A stretch of DNA of 64,000 nt from JAILZP01 sp037444185 (GTDB taxonomy: Bacteria > Bacillota > Desulfotomaculia > Desulfotomaculales > Desulfocucumaceae), in contig JBBIMW010000007.1 of NCBI GenBank assembly GCA_037444185.1, positions 1 through 64,000 on the forward strand, in the 5' to 3' direction. Under the pieces are notes generated by a model, which did not search any database, had not been told where the DNA came from, and saw only the letters and a program-made list of their open reading frames with translations. The stretch's first letter is position 1, and the number at the start of each line of letters is the position of its first letter. Position numbers and translations under genes: made by a program. Below are positions 16,194-25,347 of this stretch, in pieces.

Positions 16194-17294
16194 CTGAACG
16201 AAAGGGAATATTTACTTTGTTGGCAGTTTATTCTGCCGGGGGCGGCCAAAAGGGTCTGGCACCTGATTGATAGCTTCGGTTCGGCGGAGTATGCCTGGAA
16301 GGCCGCTGAAAAACATCTGGTGGCCCTTGGGGGGTTTACCCCCGAGGGGGCCAGGGAACTGTCGCTCCGGCGCAGGGGTGTGAATCCCGAGGCATTGAAT
16401 GACCTGCTGGAAAAAAAGGGGATTTCCTTTGTGCACCACGGTGGCTTTGAGTACCCGGAGTTGCTGAAAAATATTCCCGACCCTCCGCCGGGGCTTTTTG
16501 TCAGAGGAAGAATCGCCGGTGACGGCGGCCATTCGGTGGCGGTGGTGGGCTCCCGCAAGGCCACCAGGTACGGGTTGACTGTGGCTGCAAAATTGGCCCG
16601 GGATTTGGCCGGGTCCGGGATGACGGTGATCAGCGGCATGGCCAGGGGAATAGACACCGCCGCCCACAGGGGGGCCCTGGCAGCCGGTGGGAGGACTGTC
16701 GCCGTATTGGGTTGCGGGGTGGATGTGGTCTATCCCGGGGAAAACGCCGGGCTGATGGAGGAAATAGTGTCGTCCGGAGCCGTTGTCAGTGAATTTCCAT
16801 TGCAGGAGAGGCCCGAGGCATGGCATTTCCCTGTCAGGAACCGGATTATCAGCGGAATGTCCAGGGGCGTGGTGGTGGTGGAAGCCGCCGCCAGGAGCGG
16901 CGCCCTCATAACCGCGGACTGTGCCCTGGACCAGGGCCGTGACGTGATGGCCGTGCCGGGCAATATAACTTCCGAACAGAGCCGCGGTACCAACCGGCTG
17001 ATTCGCCAGGGGGCAAGGCTGGTGGAGGACGCCGGGGATGTGCTGGAGGAGCTGGGGCTTTCGCGGTTGTTCCGGGACGACGGCCGGGATGCGCCGGCGC
17101 CGTCCTTAAGCCCCGGCGAGGATGCCGTCTATAAATTAATATCGGCTGAGCCGGTGATGCTGGACGAACTGGTGGAGCGGTCGGGACTGCCCGCCCAGAA
17201 TATACTGGCGGCCCTGACCTTCCTCGAGATGAGGGGATTCGTGCGGCAGCTGCCCGGCAGACTGTACATAGCCGCCGGCCGCAGGTTGTTGTAG
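16194..17294 (+). CDS. dprA: DNA-processing protein DprA
   Basis: DprA loads RecA on incoming single-stranded DNA during natural transformation. The Rossmann-fold core shows VAVVGSRKATRYG, SGMARGIDTAAHRGAL, VLGCGVDVVYP, FPVRNRIISGMS, EAAARSGALITAD and VPGNITSEQSRGTN, and a winged-helix DprA C-terminal domain follows. No ATG, GTG or TTG occurs in frame before GTG 16320, but in-frame sequence from 16188 (LNEREYLLCWQFILPGAAKRV...) matches the usual N-terminal SAM-like region. I therefore propose CTG 16194, just after a GGGAAGTGAG site, giving 366 residues, the usual length. Start is uncertain; identity is firm. It precedes topA, a common order in Firmicutes. Confidence 0.85.
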   Translation: MNEREYLLCWQFILPGAAKRVWHLIDSFGSAEYAWKAAEKHLVALGGFTPEGARELSLRRRGVNPEALNDLLEKKGISFVHHGGFEYPELLKNIPDPPPGLFVRGRIAGDGGHSVAVVGSRKATRYGLTVAAKLARDLAGSGMTVISGMARGIDTAAHRGALAAGGRTVAVLGCGVDVVYPGENAGLMEEIVSSGAVVSEFPLQERPEAWHFPVRNRIISGMSRGVVVVEAAARSGALITADCALDQGRDVMAVPGNITSEQSRGTNRLIRQGARLVEDAGDVLEELGLSRLFRDDGRDAPAPSLSPGEDAVYKLISAEPVMLDELVERSGLPAQNILAALTFLEMRGFVRQLPGRLYIAAGRRLL

Positions 17295-17401
17295 GAGGTT
17301 TTAAACATCTCACGGAGGTTTCAAATAATTTTTTTTGCTTATAATAGCGGATGTCCGGACAGATTTTAATTTTAGTATCAGCGAATCAAGAGGTGTGGTT
17401 T

Positions 17402-19630
17402 TTGGGTAAAACACTGGTAATTGTGGAATCTCCCGCCAAGGCGAAAAGTATAGGCAAATTTCTCGGCAATAAATTTTTCGTAAAGGCTTCCATGGGCCAC
17501 CTCAGGGATTTGCCGAAGAGCCAGTTCGGCGTGGACCCGGAAAGGGGTTTTGAGCCGAAGTACATAGCCATCAGGGGCAAGGGAGACGTGATCAAGGAAC
17601 TCAAGACGGCGGTGAAAAAGGCCGACCGGGTTCTTCTGGCATCGGACCCCGACCGGGAGGGGGAGGCCATAGCATGGCATCTCCTGCACTTGCTGGATAT
17701 TGATCCGCAGGATAAATGCCGGATCGAATTTAATGAAATAACAAAAAACGCCATAAAAAACGCCGTCCAGAACCCAAGACCCATCGACTACAACCGGGTG
17801 TACGCCCAGCAGGCCAGGCGGATACTGGACCGCCTGGTGGGTTATAATCTCAGCCCCCTGCTCTGGAAAAAGGTAAAGAAGGGCCTGAGTGCGGGGCGTG
17901 TACAATCGGTGGCGGTGCGTCTGATCTGCGATCGTGAAGAGGAAATACGGTCTTTTGTTTCAGAGGAATACTGGACGCTGATGGCCATACTGGCCAGGCC
18001 GGGGGAAGGGCCCTTTGAGGCCAGGCTGCACAAGATAGGGGACCGGAAGGCTGAAATTCCCGACGAGGCCAGGCTGAAAGAAATACTTGGAGAACTGAGG
18101 GGCAAGGGCTACCGGGTGGCCAAGGTCACACGCAGGGAAAAGCTGCGTCAGCCTCCGGCTCCCTTTATTACCAGCAGCCTTCAGCAGGAGGCCTACCGGA
18201 AACTGAATTTCGCGGCCAAAAGGACCATGATGGTGGCCCAGCAGCTGTATGAGGGCATTGAATTGGGCAAGGAAGGGCCGTCGGGGCTGGTGACGTATAT
18301 CAGGACGGATTCCACCAGGGTGTCCGACTCCGCCCGGCAGGAGGCGGTACTGTACATAAGCGCCCGCTACGGCAGGGAGTACGCCTCGGGCAGGAAAAAA
18401 CAGGCGGCACCCGGGGGAAGGGCCCAGGATGCCCACGAGGCTGTCAGGCCCACCTCGCTGGAGAAGGATCCCGATTCCATCAAAGTGTTTCTGACAAACG
18501 ACCAGTACAAACTCTATAAGTTGATCTGGGACCGTTACGTGGCCAGCCAGATGAGCCCCGCCGTGATTGACACCACCACCGTTGAGATTGAGGCCGGGCC
18601 GTGTATTTTCCGGAGCACCGGGTCAATAGTTAAATTTCCCGGCTTCATGAGGGTTTACACGGAATCCGGGGATGACGGCCAGGAGAATGAGGACAACAGG
18701 GTTCTGCCGGAACTTGACGAGGGGGATCGGCTGGAGAAAAAATCCCTGGTTCCCAAGCAGCACTTCACCCAGCCACCGCCCAGATATACCGACGCCACCC
18801 TGATCAAGGCCCTGGAGGAGAACGGGATCGGCAGGCCCAGCACCTACGCCCCAATAGTGGAAACCATTCAGAAAAGGGGGTATGTGGTCAAGGAAAAGAA
18901 GCAGTTCGCGCCCACCGAACTGGGGGTGGTGGTGGTGAACTTGCTCAAAGAGTATTTCAGGGACATAATTGACGTGGAGTTTACCGCCGCCATGGAGGAA
19001 AAGCTTGACCATATAGAGGAGGGCGAATTGCTCTGGAGTGGTGTGCTGGGGGATTTTTACGCACCCTTTAAGGAGACCATGACCAGGGCTGAAAAGGAGA
19101 TAGGTCACGTGGAGGTTGATCCCGAGGTTACCAACGAAGTCTGTGAGAACTGCAGCCGGAACCTTGTGGTGAAGATGGGCCGCTACGGTAAATTTCTGGC
19201 CTGTCCCGGTTTTCCCCAGTGCCGCTATACCAAGCCTGTGCTGGAAGCCACCGGGGTCCTATGCCCCCATTGCCCGGGAGAGCTGGTGCAGAGAAGAAGT
19301 AAAAAGGGCCGTGTTTTTTACGGCTGCAGCCGTTATCCGGAGTGCCAGTTCACCGTTTGGGACCGGCCCAGCCCGGAGAAATGCCCGGAGTGCGGTGGAC
19401 TTACTGTATACAAAAGAATCAGGGGCAAAGAGCAAATCAGGTGTGTTTCCTCCAATTGTTTGTCTTTGACTGAAGGCAGCGGAAAAAAAGTGAAAAAAGA
19501 AAAAGCCGCGCCGGCTGCCGGGAAGGAAACCGCCAAAGGCAGAAGGAAGGCCGGGGGCGGGGCCGTGGCCGGAAGCGGGAAAGGGGCGGACCGGGGCGGA
19601 TCCGGCGGCAAAATAGCAGCCGGGAGGTGA
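17402..19630 (+). CDS. topA: DNA topoisomerase I
   Basis: A 742-residue type IA topoisomerase that relaxes negative supercoils. The Toprim domain opens with VIVESPAKAKSIG and has DPDREGEAIAWHL; the catalytic tyrosine is Y299 in TYIRTDSTRVSD. Three C-terminal topoisomerase zinc fingers are visible (CENCSRNL...CPGFPQC, CPHCPGEL...CSRYPEC, CPECGGL...CVSSNC), and a Lys/Ala/Gly-rich tail of about 45 residues ends the protein. TTG 17402 is chosen because AAGAGGTG lies 7 bases upstream; ATG 17351 is in frame but has no ribosome site. Only six bases separate it from trmFO. Confidence 0.95.
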   Translation: MGKTLVIVESPAKAKSIGKFLGNKFFVKASMGHLRDLPKSQFGVDPERGFEPKYIAIRGKGDVIKELKTAVKKADRVLLASDPDREGEAIAWHLLHLLDIDPQDKCRIEFNEITKNAIKNAVQNPRPIDYNRVYAQQARRILDRLVGYNLSPLLWKKVKKGLSAGRVQSVAVRLICDREEEIRSFVSEEYWTLMAILARPGEGPFEARLHKIGDRKAEIPDEARLKEILGELRGKGYRVAKVTRREKLRQPPAPFITSSLQQEAYRKLNFAAKRTMMVAQQLYEGIELGKEGPSGLVTYIRTDSTRVSDSARQEAVLYISARYGREYASGRKKQAAPGGRAQDAHEAVRPTSLEKDPDSIKVFLTNDQYKLYKLIWDRYVASQMSPAVIDTTTVEIEAGPCIFRSTGSIVKFPGFMRVYTESGDDGQENEDNRVLPELDEGDRLEKKSLVPKQHFTQPPPRYTDATLIKALEENGIGRPSTYAPIVETIQKRGYVVKEKKQFAPTELGVVVVNLLKEYFRDIIDVEFTAAMEEKLDHIEEGELLWSGVLGDFYAPFKETMTRAEKEIGHVEVDPEVTNEVCENCSRNLVVKMGRYGKFLACPGFPQCRYTKPVLEATGVLCPHCPGELVQRRSKKGRVFYGCSRYPECQFTVWDRPSPEKCPECGGLTVYKRIRGKEQIRCVSSNCLSLTEGSGKKVKKEKAAPAAGKETAKGRRKAGGGAVAGSGKGADRGGSGGKIAAGR

Positions 19631-19636
19631 TTTGAA

Positions 19637-20962
19637 TTGGATTGCGTTACGGTCGTCGGCGCCGGGCTGGCCGGTGCGGAGGCGGCTTGGCAGCTGACCA
19701 GGCTGGGAGTAAGGGTAAAGTTATTCGAAATGAGGCCCGTAAGCACGACTCCCGCACATAAAACCGGAGGATTTGCCGAACTTGTCTGCAGCAACTCATT
19801 CCGGGCCGCTTCCTTGGAAAACGCCGTGGGCCTGCTGAAAGAGGAAATGCGCCGGATGGGTTCCCTGATCATATCGTGCGCCGACATCCACCGCGTTCCG
19901 GCGGGAGGGGCACTGGCGGTGGACAGGGAGCTTTTTTCTTTTGCCGTTACCGGGGCACTGGAAAAAAACCCCCTGGTGGAGGTGGTGAGGCAGGAGTTGA
20001 AGTCGATTCCAAGGGATGGAATAGTGGTCCTGGCCACCGGTCCCCTCACATCCCGCTCCATGGCGAGGTCCATTGAGGAGTTTACGGGCCATGGATATCT
20101 TTATTTTTACGACGCCGTGGCCCCTGTGGTGACATTTGAATCCATCGATATGGACAAGGCTTTTTTTTCTTCCCGTTACGGCAAAGGAGAGGGACATTAT
20201 CTGAACTGCCCGATGAACAGAGAGGAATACCTGAGATTCCGGGAGGAACTGGCCGGTGCCGAGAGGGCGCCAAGGAAGGAATTTGAAAAGGAAATAAATT
20301 TTGAAGGGTGTATGCCCATCGAAGTATTGGCCGTCCGGGGAGAAGACACCATGCGCTACGGCCCGCTGAAGCCGGTGGGGCTGACGGACCCGGCCACCGG
20401 TAGAAGGCCTTACGCAGTGGTACAGCTGAGGCGGGACAACGCCGCCGGCACACTGTACAATATGGTGGGGTTCCAGACCCATCTTAAGTGGAGTGAGCAA
20501 AAAAGGGTGTTCAGAATGATTCCGGGGCTGGAAAAGGCGGAGATTATCCGGTACGGGGTGATGCACCGCAATACATACATAAACTCACCGCGGCTACTGG
20601 AGGCGACTTACCAGAGCGGGGTCAGGCCGGGTCTTTTTTTTGCGGGACAAATCACCGGAGTGGAGGGATACGTGGAATCGGCGTCATCGGGGCTGGTGGC
20701 GGGGATCAATGCCGGGCTCCTGCAGGTTGGCGGAAAGCCGTTGGTGTTTCCCCGGGAAACCGCCCACGGGGCCCTGGCCAGGTACATCACCGCCGCCGAC
20801 CCCGGCAACTTTCAGCCCATGAACATTACCTTCGGCCTTTTTCCGCCTCTGGAAAACTCCGTGCGGGAACGGAGAATAAGGAATGCCATGATTGCGGAAA
20901 GGGCCCTCAAGGTGTTGGAAGAGTTTATAAAAAGCAGTGATTTGCCGGCTTCCAAACCGTAA
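19637..20962 (+). CDS. trmFO: tRNA (uracil-5)-methyltransferase TrmFO
   Basis: A 441-residue FAD- and methylenetetrahydrofolate-dependent enzyme that makes ribothymidine at position 54 of tRNA. The N-terminus is the dinucleotide-binding VVGAGLAGAEAAWQL loop; LVCSNSFRA, HRVPAGGALAVDR, FEGCMPIEVLA, MVGFQTHLKW and the ITGVEGYVESASSGLVAG signature follow. TTG start behind GGGAGGTGA. The topA-trmFO-xerC-hslVU-codY order is the classical Firmicute arrangement. Confidence 0.95.
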   Translation: MDCVTVVGAGLAGAEAAWQLTRLGVRVKLFEMRPVSTTPAHKTGGFAELVCSNSFRAASLENAVGLLKEEMRRMGSLIISCADIHRVPAGGALAVDRELFSFAVTGALEKNPLVEVVRQELKSIPRDGIVVLATGPLTSRSMARSIEEFTGHGYLYFYDAVAPVVTFESIDMDKAFFSSRYGKGEGHYLNCPMNREEYLRFREELAGAERAPRKEFEKEINFEGCMPIEVLAVRGEDTMRYGPLKPVGLTDPATGRRPYAVVQLRRDNAAGTLYNMVGFQTHLKWSEQKRVFRMIPGLEKAEIIRYGVMHRNTYINSPRLLEATYQSGVRPGLFFAGQITGVEGYVESASSGLVAGINAGLLQVGGKPLVFPRETAHGALARYITAADPGNFQPMNITFGLFPPLENSVRERRIRNAMIAERALKVLEEFIKSSDLPASKP

Positions 20963-21008
20963 GCAACCCGGCTGCCACCGTAATGTATGGGGAGGGAAGG
21001 GGCGGGTC

Positions 21009-21929
21009 ATGTATTATTATATTGACAGCTTCATCCACTACCTGGATGTGGAAAGGAATTATTCAACCCACACCGTGTTCAGCTACCGCCGCGATCTTTT
21101 TCACGGGGTGGATTTTTTTGCCGGCGCTCTGGGCAAAAAGGATTCTCTATTGAGTCCGGAGGACTTGAATGTCAGCCTGATGAGGTCTTACCTGGGAGAC
21201 CTTTTTTACAGCGGTATGGCCAAGAGCTCCATATCCAGGCGTCTTGCGGCCTGGAGGTCCTTTTACCGCTATCTGGGGCGGGAGGGGCTGGTGGATAAGA
21301 ATCCTTTGAAAGGGCTGACTTCTCTCAAGCGCGGGAAGAAACTCCCCCATTTTCTGTTCAAGGACCAGTGCGCCGCCCTGGTGGAGTCGCCCGGCGGCGG
21401 AGACCCGTTGGCATTGAGGGACCGGGCGTTGCTGGAGACGCTGTACTCTTCTGGCATACGGGTGGGGGAGTTGGTCGGCCTGAATGTTGAGAATATAAGC
21501 CTTTCCGGCGGTGAGCTGCTCGTGATGGGCAAGGGGGCCAGGGAGCGGGTGGCCCCTTTGGGGAGGTATGCGGTGGAGGCGCTGTTCCTGTATCTGGAAA
21601 CCGCCAGGCCCAGACTGATCCGGGACGATGGGGAAAGGGCGGTGTTTATAAATTGCAGGGGAGGCCGGATTACCGACCGGGGGGTCAGAAAAATAGTTAA
21701 AAAGTATGCCGGCAGACTGGGCATGCAGCACAATGTAAGTCCCCACACCATGCGGCACACCTTTGCCACCCACATGCTGGACGGGGGCGCCGACCTAAGG
21801 GTGGTACAGGAGATATTGGGGCATAAAAACCTCTCCACCACTCAGATTTATACTCACCTGACCAGGGATCGCCTGAAAGAGATATATTTAAAATGCCACC
21901 CGAGGGTTAAAATAGATGACAACAAATAG
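21009..21929 (+). CDS. xerC: Tyrosine recombinase XerC
   Basis: A 306-residue site-specific recombinase that resolves chromosome dimers at dif. An N-terminal SAM-like core-binding domain is followed by the catalytic domain with R151 (SGIRVGEL), H246 and R249 (HTMRHTFATH), H272 (LGHKN) and the nucleophile Y281 (TQIYTHL). ATG 21009 is chosen behind GGGGAGGGAAGG, since the upstream frame runs inside trmFO. The housekeeping location argues for XerC rather than a mobile-element integrase. Confidence 0.92.
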   Translation: MYYYIDSFIHYLDVERNYSTHTVFSYRRDLFHGVDFFAGALGKKDSLLSPEDLNVSLMRSYLGDLFYSGMAKSSISRRLAAWRSFYRYLGREGLVDKNPLKGLTSLKRGKKLPHFLFKDQCAALVESPGGGDPLALRDRALLETLYSSGIRVGELVGLNVENISLSGGELLVMGKGARERVAPLGRYAVEALFLYLETARPRLIRDDGERAVFINCRGGRITDRGVRKIVKKYAGRLGMQHNVSPHTMRHTFATHMLDGGADLRVVQEILGHKNLSTTQIYTHLTRDRLKEIYLKCHPRVKIDDNK

Positions 21930-21975
21930 CCGGTTAATGAAAGAATTTAATTCCATTTACGAAAGGAAGAGTCCG

Positions 21976-22506
21976 ATGTTTCATTCTACCACTATTGTGG
22001 CGGTAAAAAAGGGCGGGTCGGTGGCCATGGCCGGGGACGGCCAGGTCACCTTCGGGCAGAACACCGTGCTGAAGCACAGGGCCAGGAAACTCCGCCGGCT
22101 GCATAACGGGGCGGTGCTGGCGGGATTTGCCGGTTCTGTGGCTGACGCCTTCACGCTTTTTGAAAAATTCGAGGGTAAACTGGAGGCATACCGGGGCAAT
22201 TTGCAGCGGGCAGCCGTGGAGCTGGCCAAAGACTGGCGCATGGACAGGGTTTTGAGGCGGCTGGAAGCGCTTTTGGTGGTGGCCGACAGGCAAAACCTGC
22301 TGGTTCTTTCAGGCGGGGGGGAGGTAATCGAGCCGGACGACGGCATAGTGGCCATAGGGTCCGGCGGAGCTTACGCCCTGGCGGCCGCCAGGGCCCTGGC
22401 CGGGCACACCGGGTTGACGGCGGCCGACATTGCCGCCAAATCTCTGGGTATTGCGGCGGAAATATGTGTTTACACGAACACCGAAATAACGGTGGAAGAA
22501 CTGTGA
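21976..22506 (+). CDS. hslV: HslV (ClpQ) protease subunit
   Basis: A 176-residue proteasome-like peptidase that forms the core of the HslUV degradation complex. The TTIVAVKKGG start of the mature chain, MAGDGQVTFG, and GSGGAYALAAARAL are typical. The ATG at 21976 follows AAAGGAAG; an earlier in-frame ATG (21916) overlaps xerC and lacks a site. Four residues (MFHS) precede the expected catalytic Thr, so processing, or a different N-terminal nucleophile as in Bacillus ClpQ, is implied. Followed at once by its ATPase gene. Confidence 0.92.
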   Translation: MFHSTTIVAVKKGGSVAMAGDGQVTFGQNTVLKHRARKLRRLHNGAVLAGFAGSVADAFTLFEKFEGKLEAYRGNLQRAAVELAKDWRMDRVLRRLEALLVVADRQNLLVLSGGGEVIEPDDGIVAIGSGGAYALAAARALAGHTGLTAADIAAKSLGIAAEICVYTNTEITVEEL

Positions 22507-22582
22507 ACATTATGCCCTCTTGCCCGGATACACTGAATCTGCAGCTCCATTTTAATTAAAAAACCCGGGAGGTTGCTATATT

Positions 22583-23983
22583 ATGGAAAGCCTTACTCCC
22601 CATGAAATTGTGGCAGAGCTTGACAAATACATTGTGGGCCAGAAAAAGGCCAAGAAGGCAGTGGCCATAGCATTGAGAAACCGCTACCGGAGAACAATGC
22701 TCTCCGCAGACCTGAAGGATGAAGTGGTGCCAAAGAATATATTGATGATTGGCCCCACCGGAGTGGGCAAAACCGAAATAGCCCGCCGTCTGGCCAGATT
22801 GGTGAAGGCCCCCTTTGTCAAGGTGGAGGCCACCAAATTTACCGAGGTGGGCTACGTTGGACGGGATGTGGAAAGCATGGTGCGGGAACTGGTGGAGACC
22901 TCGATACGCATGGTGCGGTCCGAAAAGATGGCCAAAGTTGAAGAAAGGGCAAAGAAGATGGCCGATGACAGAATTATTGAAATTATGGCCCCCCTGCCCA
23001 GGCACGATATCCACCTTAAAAATCCGCTGGAACTGATTTTTGGGGGCGCCAAGCAGCAGGATGGCCAGGCCCACCGTGAAGGCGACCAGCTTGCCCGCAG
23101 GGTCGAGTTTGAAAGGGAAAGCCTGCGGGAAAAGCTGGTCCGCGGAGAACTGGAGAGCGAGTATTTGGAAATTGAGGTGGAGGAAAGCTCCACCCCCATG
23201 CTGGAGGTTTTTTCGGGGGCCGGCGTGGAGGAAATGGGCATCAACATTCAGGATATGCTGGGCAACCTTTTCCCCAAGAAAAAGAAAAGAAGAAGAGTCA
23301 CCGTTGCCGACGCCCGCAAGATACTGATCCAGCAAGAGGCCCAGAAACTTATCGACATGGACGAGGTTACCTCCGAGGCGGTGAGGAGGGCTGAGGAGAG
23401 CGGTATTATCTTTCTTGACGAAATAGACAAAATAGCGGTGAGGGACGGGTTATCCGGTCCGGATGTTTCCCGGGGCGGGGTGCAGCGCGATATACTGCCC
23501 ATCGTGGAGGGGTCCACGGTGGTTACAAAATACGGTCCGGTAAAAACAGATCACGTGCTGTTTGTAGCCGCCGGAGCATTCCACATGTCGAAGCCGTCGG
23601 ACCTGATACCCGAGTTGCAGGGGCGCTTTCCCATCAGGGTGGAGCTGGACAGTCTCAACGAGGAGGATTTTCTGCAGATTTTGACAGAGCCCCAGAATTC
23701 CCTGATCAAGCAGTACACCGCTCTATTGGCCACAGAGGGCATGAATGTGGAATTTTCACAAAATTCCCTTGTCGAAATAGCCAAAATAGCTTATACTGTT
23801 AATGGGCAGACGGAAAATATAGGCGCCAGAAGGCTTCACACAATAATGGAAAAGCTTTTGGAGGATTTGTCTTTTGACGCCCCTGTAATGAAAGAAAAGA
23901 ATATTGTCATCGACCGGGACTATGTTGCCGGCAAGCTGGACGAAGTGGCTAAAAACGAGGACCTGAGCCGTTATATACTTTGA
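22583..23983 (+). CDS. hslU: HslU (ClpY) ATPase subunit
   Basis: A 466-residue AAA+ unfoldase that feeds substrates to HslV. It starts with the family sequence LTPHEIVAELDKYIVGQ, has Walker A GPTGVGKTEIARRLA, a pore motif GYVGRDVESM, the long charged intermediate (I) domain at about 110-240, Walker B GIIFLDEIDKIA, and the C-terminal tail LSRYIL that docks into HslV. ATG behind GGGAGG. Normal length. Confidence 0.95.
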   Translation: MESLTPHEIVAELDKYIVGQKKAKKAVAIALRNRYRRTMLSADLKDEVVPKNILMIGPTGVGKTEIARRLARLVKAPFVKVEATKFTEVGYVGRDVESMVRELVETSIRMVRSEKMAKVEERAKKMADDRIIEIMAPLPRHDIHLKNPLELIFGGAKQQDGQAHREGDQLARRVEFERESLREKLVRGELESEYLEIEVEESSTPMLEVFSGAGVEEMGINIQDMLGNLFPKKKKRRRVTVADARKILIQQEAQKLIDMDEVTSEAVRRAEESGIIFLDEIDKIAVRDGLSGPDVSRGGVQRDILPIVEGSTVVTKYGPVKTDHVLFVAAGAFHMSKPSDLIPELQGRFPIRVELDSLNEEDFLQILTEPQNSLIKQYTALLATEGMNVEFSQNSLVEIAKIAYTVNGQTENIGARRLHTIMEKLLEDLSFDAPVMKEKNIVIDRDYVAGKLDEVAKNEDLSRYIL

Positions 23984-24002
23984 GGAGGGAGCTGTTTTTC
24001 AA

Positions 24003-24788
24003 TTGAGGGACTTGCTGGAGAAGACACGCTCAATAAACAAGTTGCTTCAGAAATCTGCCGGGTATCCCGTGGATTACAAGGAAATAGCAGCCATTCTCAG
24101 CGATAATATAGGCTGCAGCGTATATATCACAGACAGGCGGGGTAAGACATTGGGCCACCAGTACCTGAAGGGTTTTACGTGTGAGATAATGAGGGACATA
24201 GTGGAGTCTCCCGAAGGGTTTCCTGAGGATTATAATGAAAGCCTGCTGCGCATGAGCGAAACAAATGCCAATTTCTGTCAGACTGACAATGTTTGTGTTT
24301 TCTGTCACGAAAAAAAATGCAGGTTCAGTAACAAGGTCACCACAGTGGTGCCCATAGTGGGCGCGGGATCCCGCCTGGGCACCCTGGTGCTGGCCAAATT
24401 TGATCAGTACTTCACCGATGAGGATTTGATACTGGCTGAATACGGCGCCACCGTGGTGGGCATGGAGATACTGAGGGCCAGGGCCGGGCGTATGGAGGAA
24501 GAGGCCCGCAAGCGGGCGGCGGTGCAGATTGCCCTGGGTACACTGTCATATTCCGAGCTGGATGCCGTTCAGCACATCTTCAAACAGCTGGAGGGTGATG
24601 AAGGCCTGTTGGTGGCCAGCAAGATAGCCGATCGGGTGGGCATTACCAGGAGCGTGATAGTGAACGCCCTGCGCAAGTTTGAAAGCGCGGGGGTTATAGA
24701 GTCCAAGTCCCTGGGTATGAAGGGCACCTACATCAGGGTGCTCAACGACAGACTGCTGGAAGAACTGGACAGGATGAAGCAGCATTAG
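24003..24788 (+). CDS. codY: GTP-sensing regulator CodY
   Basis: A 261-residue global repressor of stationary-phase and amino-acid genes in Firmicutes, activated by branched-chain amino acids and GTP. Residues 1-155 form the GAF domain ([34 protein letters not shown]), and residues 200-255 the winged helix with the invariant [32 protein letters not shown]-like segment (here [13 protein letters not shown]). TTG start behind GAGGAGGGAG. The hslVU-codY order is conserved. The gene is followed by repeat R2 and its terminator. Confidence 0.93.
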   Translation: [261 protein letters not shown]

Positions 24789-24985
24789 GAGAGTGTTGCA
24801 TGCAGGTAAAGCCGGATACGGCCTCCTTATCCTGCAATGCTTATTCTGTTGGAATCCGGAATCCAGAATGAAAAAACTTAGGTAACCGGTACCTAAGTTT
24901 TCGTTTCCGGTATATTGCCCTTCTGACCCCTTCTCCCCTTCGATACCATATCCCAAGGTCCCGTTCTCCCGAAAGGGAGATTTTT
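24788..24985 (+). repeat. Composite palindromic repeat R2 with MITE-end remnant
   Basis: First part of the 559-base gene-free gap before rpsB. GGAGAGTGTTGCA...GGATACGGCCTCC (24790-24826) resembles the end of the 538-704 element. Then come CAATGCTTATTCTG, a 25-base palindrome AACTTAGGTA/TACCTAAGTT (24875-24899, arms extendable with AA/TT), a CGATACCATATCCCAA stretch shared with the repeat at 47730, and the CTCCC-GAAA-GGGAG terminator. The extra arm bases differ from copy R1 but still pair, which suggests that structure is maintained. Confidence 0.7.
24966..24985 (+). terminator. Terminator after codY
   Basis: CTCCC, GAAA loop, GGGAG, A, TTTTT. It is the terminator module of repeat R2 and the only good stop signal after hslVU-codY. 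Confidence 0.75.
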
Positions 24986-24992
24986 CTAATGT

Positions 24993-25123
24993 ATAGGAAA
25001 CTTTGCTTGCATTATTACTTGTGGATAAGTTTTCTATGCATGGGGGTTTGTAAGGGGGTGCGCCCCCTTACGATTGCGGGGTGCTCAGGACGCGCAGCGT
25101 CCGTCGAAGGGGCGGCAGCCCCT
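24993..25123 (+). repeat. Cluster of four hairpins upstream of rpsB
   Basis: Four inverted repeats in a row: ATAGGAAACTT/AAGTTTTCTAT (24993-25037), GTAAGGGGG-TGCG-CCCCCTTAC (25050-25071), GGACGC-GCA-GCGTCC (25088-25102) and AGGGGC-GGCA-GCCCCT (25108-25123). A TGTGGATAA, the exact complement of the DnaA box consensus, sits at 25020-25028. No gene is supported here. It may be a decayed mobile element or structured RNA. Confidence 0.5.
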
Positions 25124-25200
25124 GGCGAACAAGAAAAGCGATACTTTTTTCAGCTATTAGGCGATGAAATCGAATTTGTTCACAGCCCCCCAGGTCCGCC

Positions 25201-25230
25201 TTGCCAAAGGATGCATATTTATGTTAGAAT
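25201..25230 (+). promoter_or_regulatory. rpsB: Promoter of rpsB
   Basis: TTGCCA (25201-25206), 18 bases, TAGAAT (25225-25230). It leaves a leader of about 110 bases rich in inverted GC repeats before rpsB, which could serve ribosomal-protein feedback, though I see no known S2 site. Confidence 0.55.
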
Positions 25231-25347
25231 ACAACCTGGCATGAACTACGCACGCCGCCGGATTCCGGGCGAGGGTGCCCCGGGCGGGGCTTTGCCGGAG
25301 ATGATGGCGGCGGAGGATGTAAAACCAGTCGGGAAGGAGGTGTACCA

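Noticed and set aside
16015..16197. A 60-codon frame before dprA
   Set aside because: It lies in repeat R1 and has no ribosome site or recognisable features.
21009..21929. Phage or integron integrase
   Set aside because: The tyrosine recombinase lies in the conserved topA-trmFO-xerC-hslV order, with no att sites or phage genes around.
25020..25028. A replication origin at the TGTGGATAA box
   Set aside because: Only one DnaA box is present, with no AT-rich unwinding region and no dnaA or dnaN nearby.
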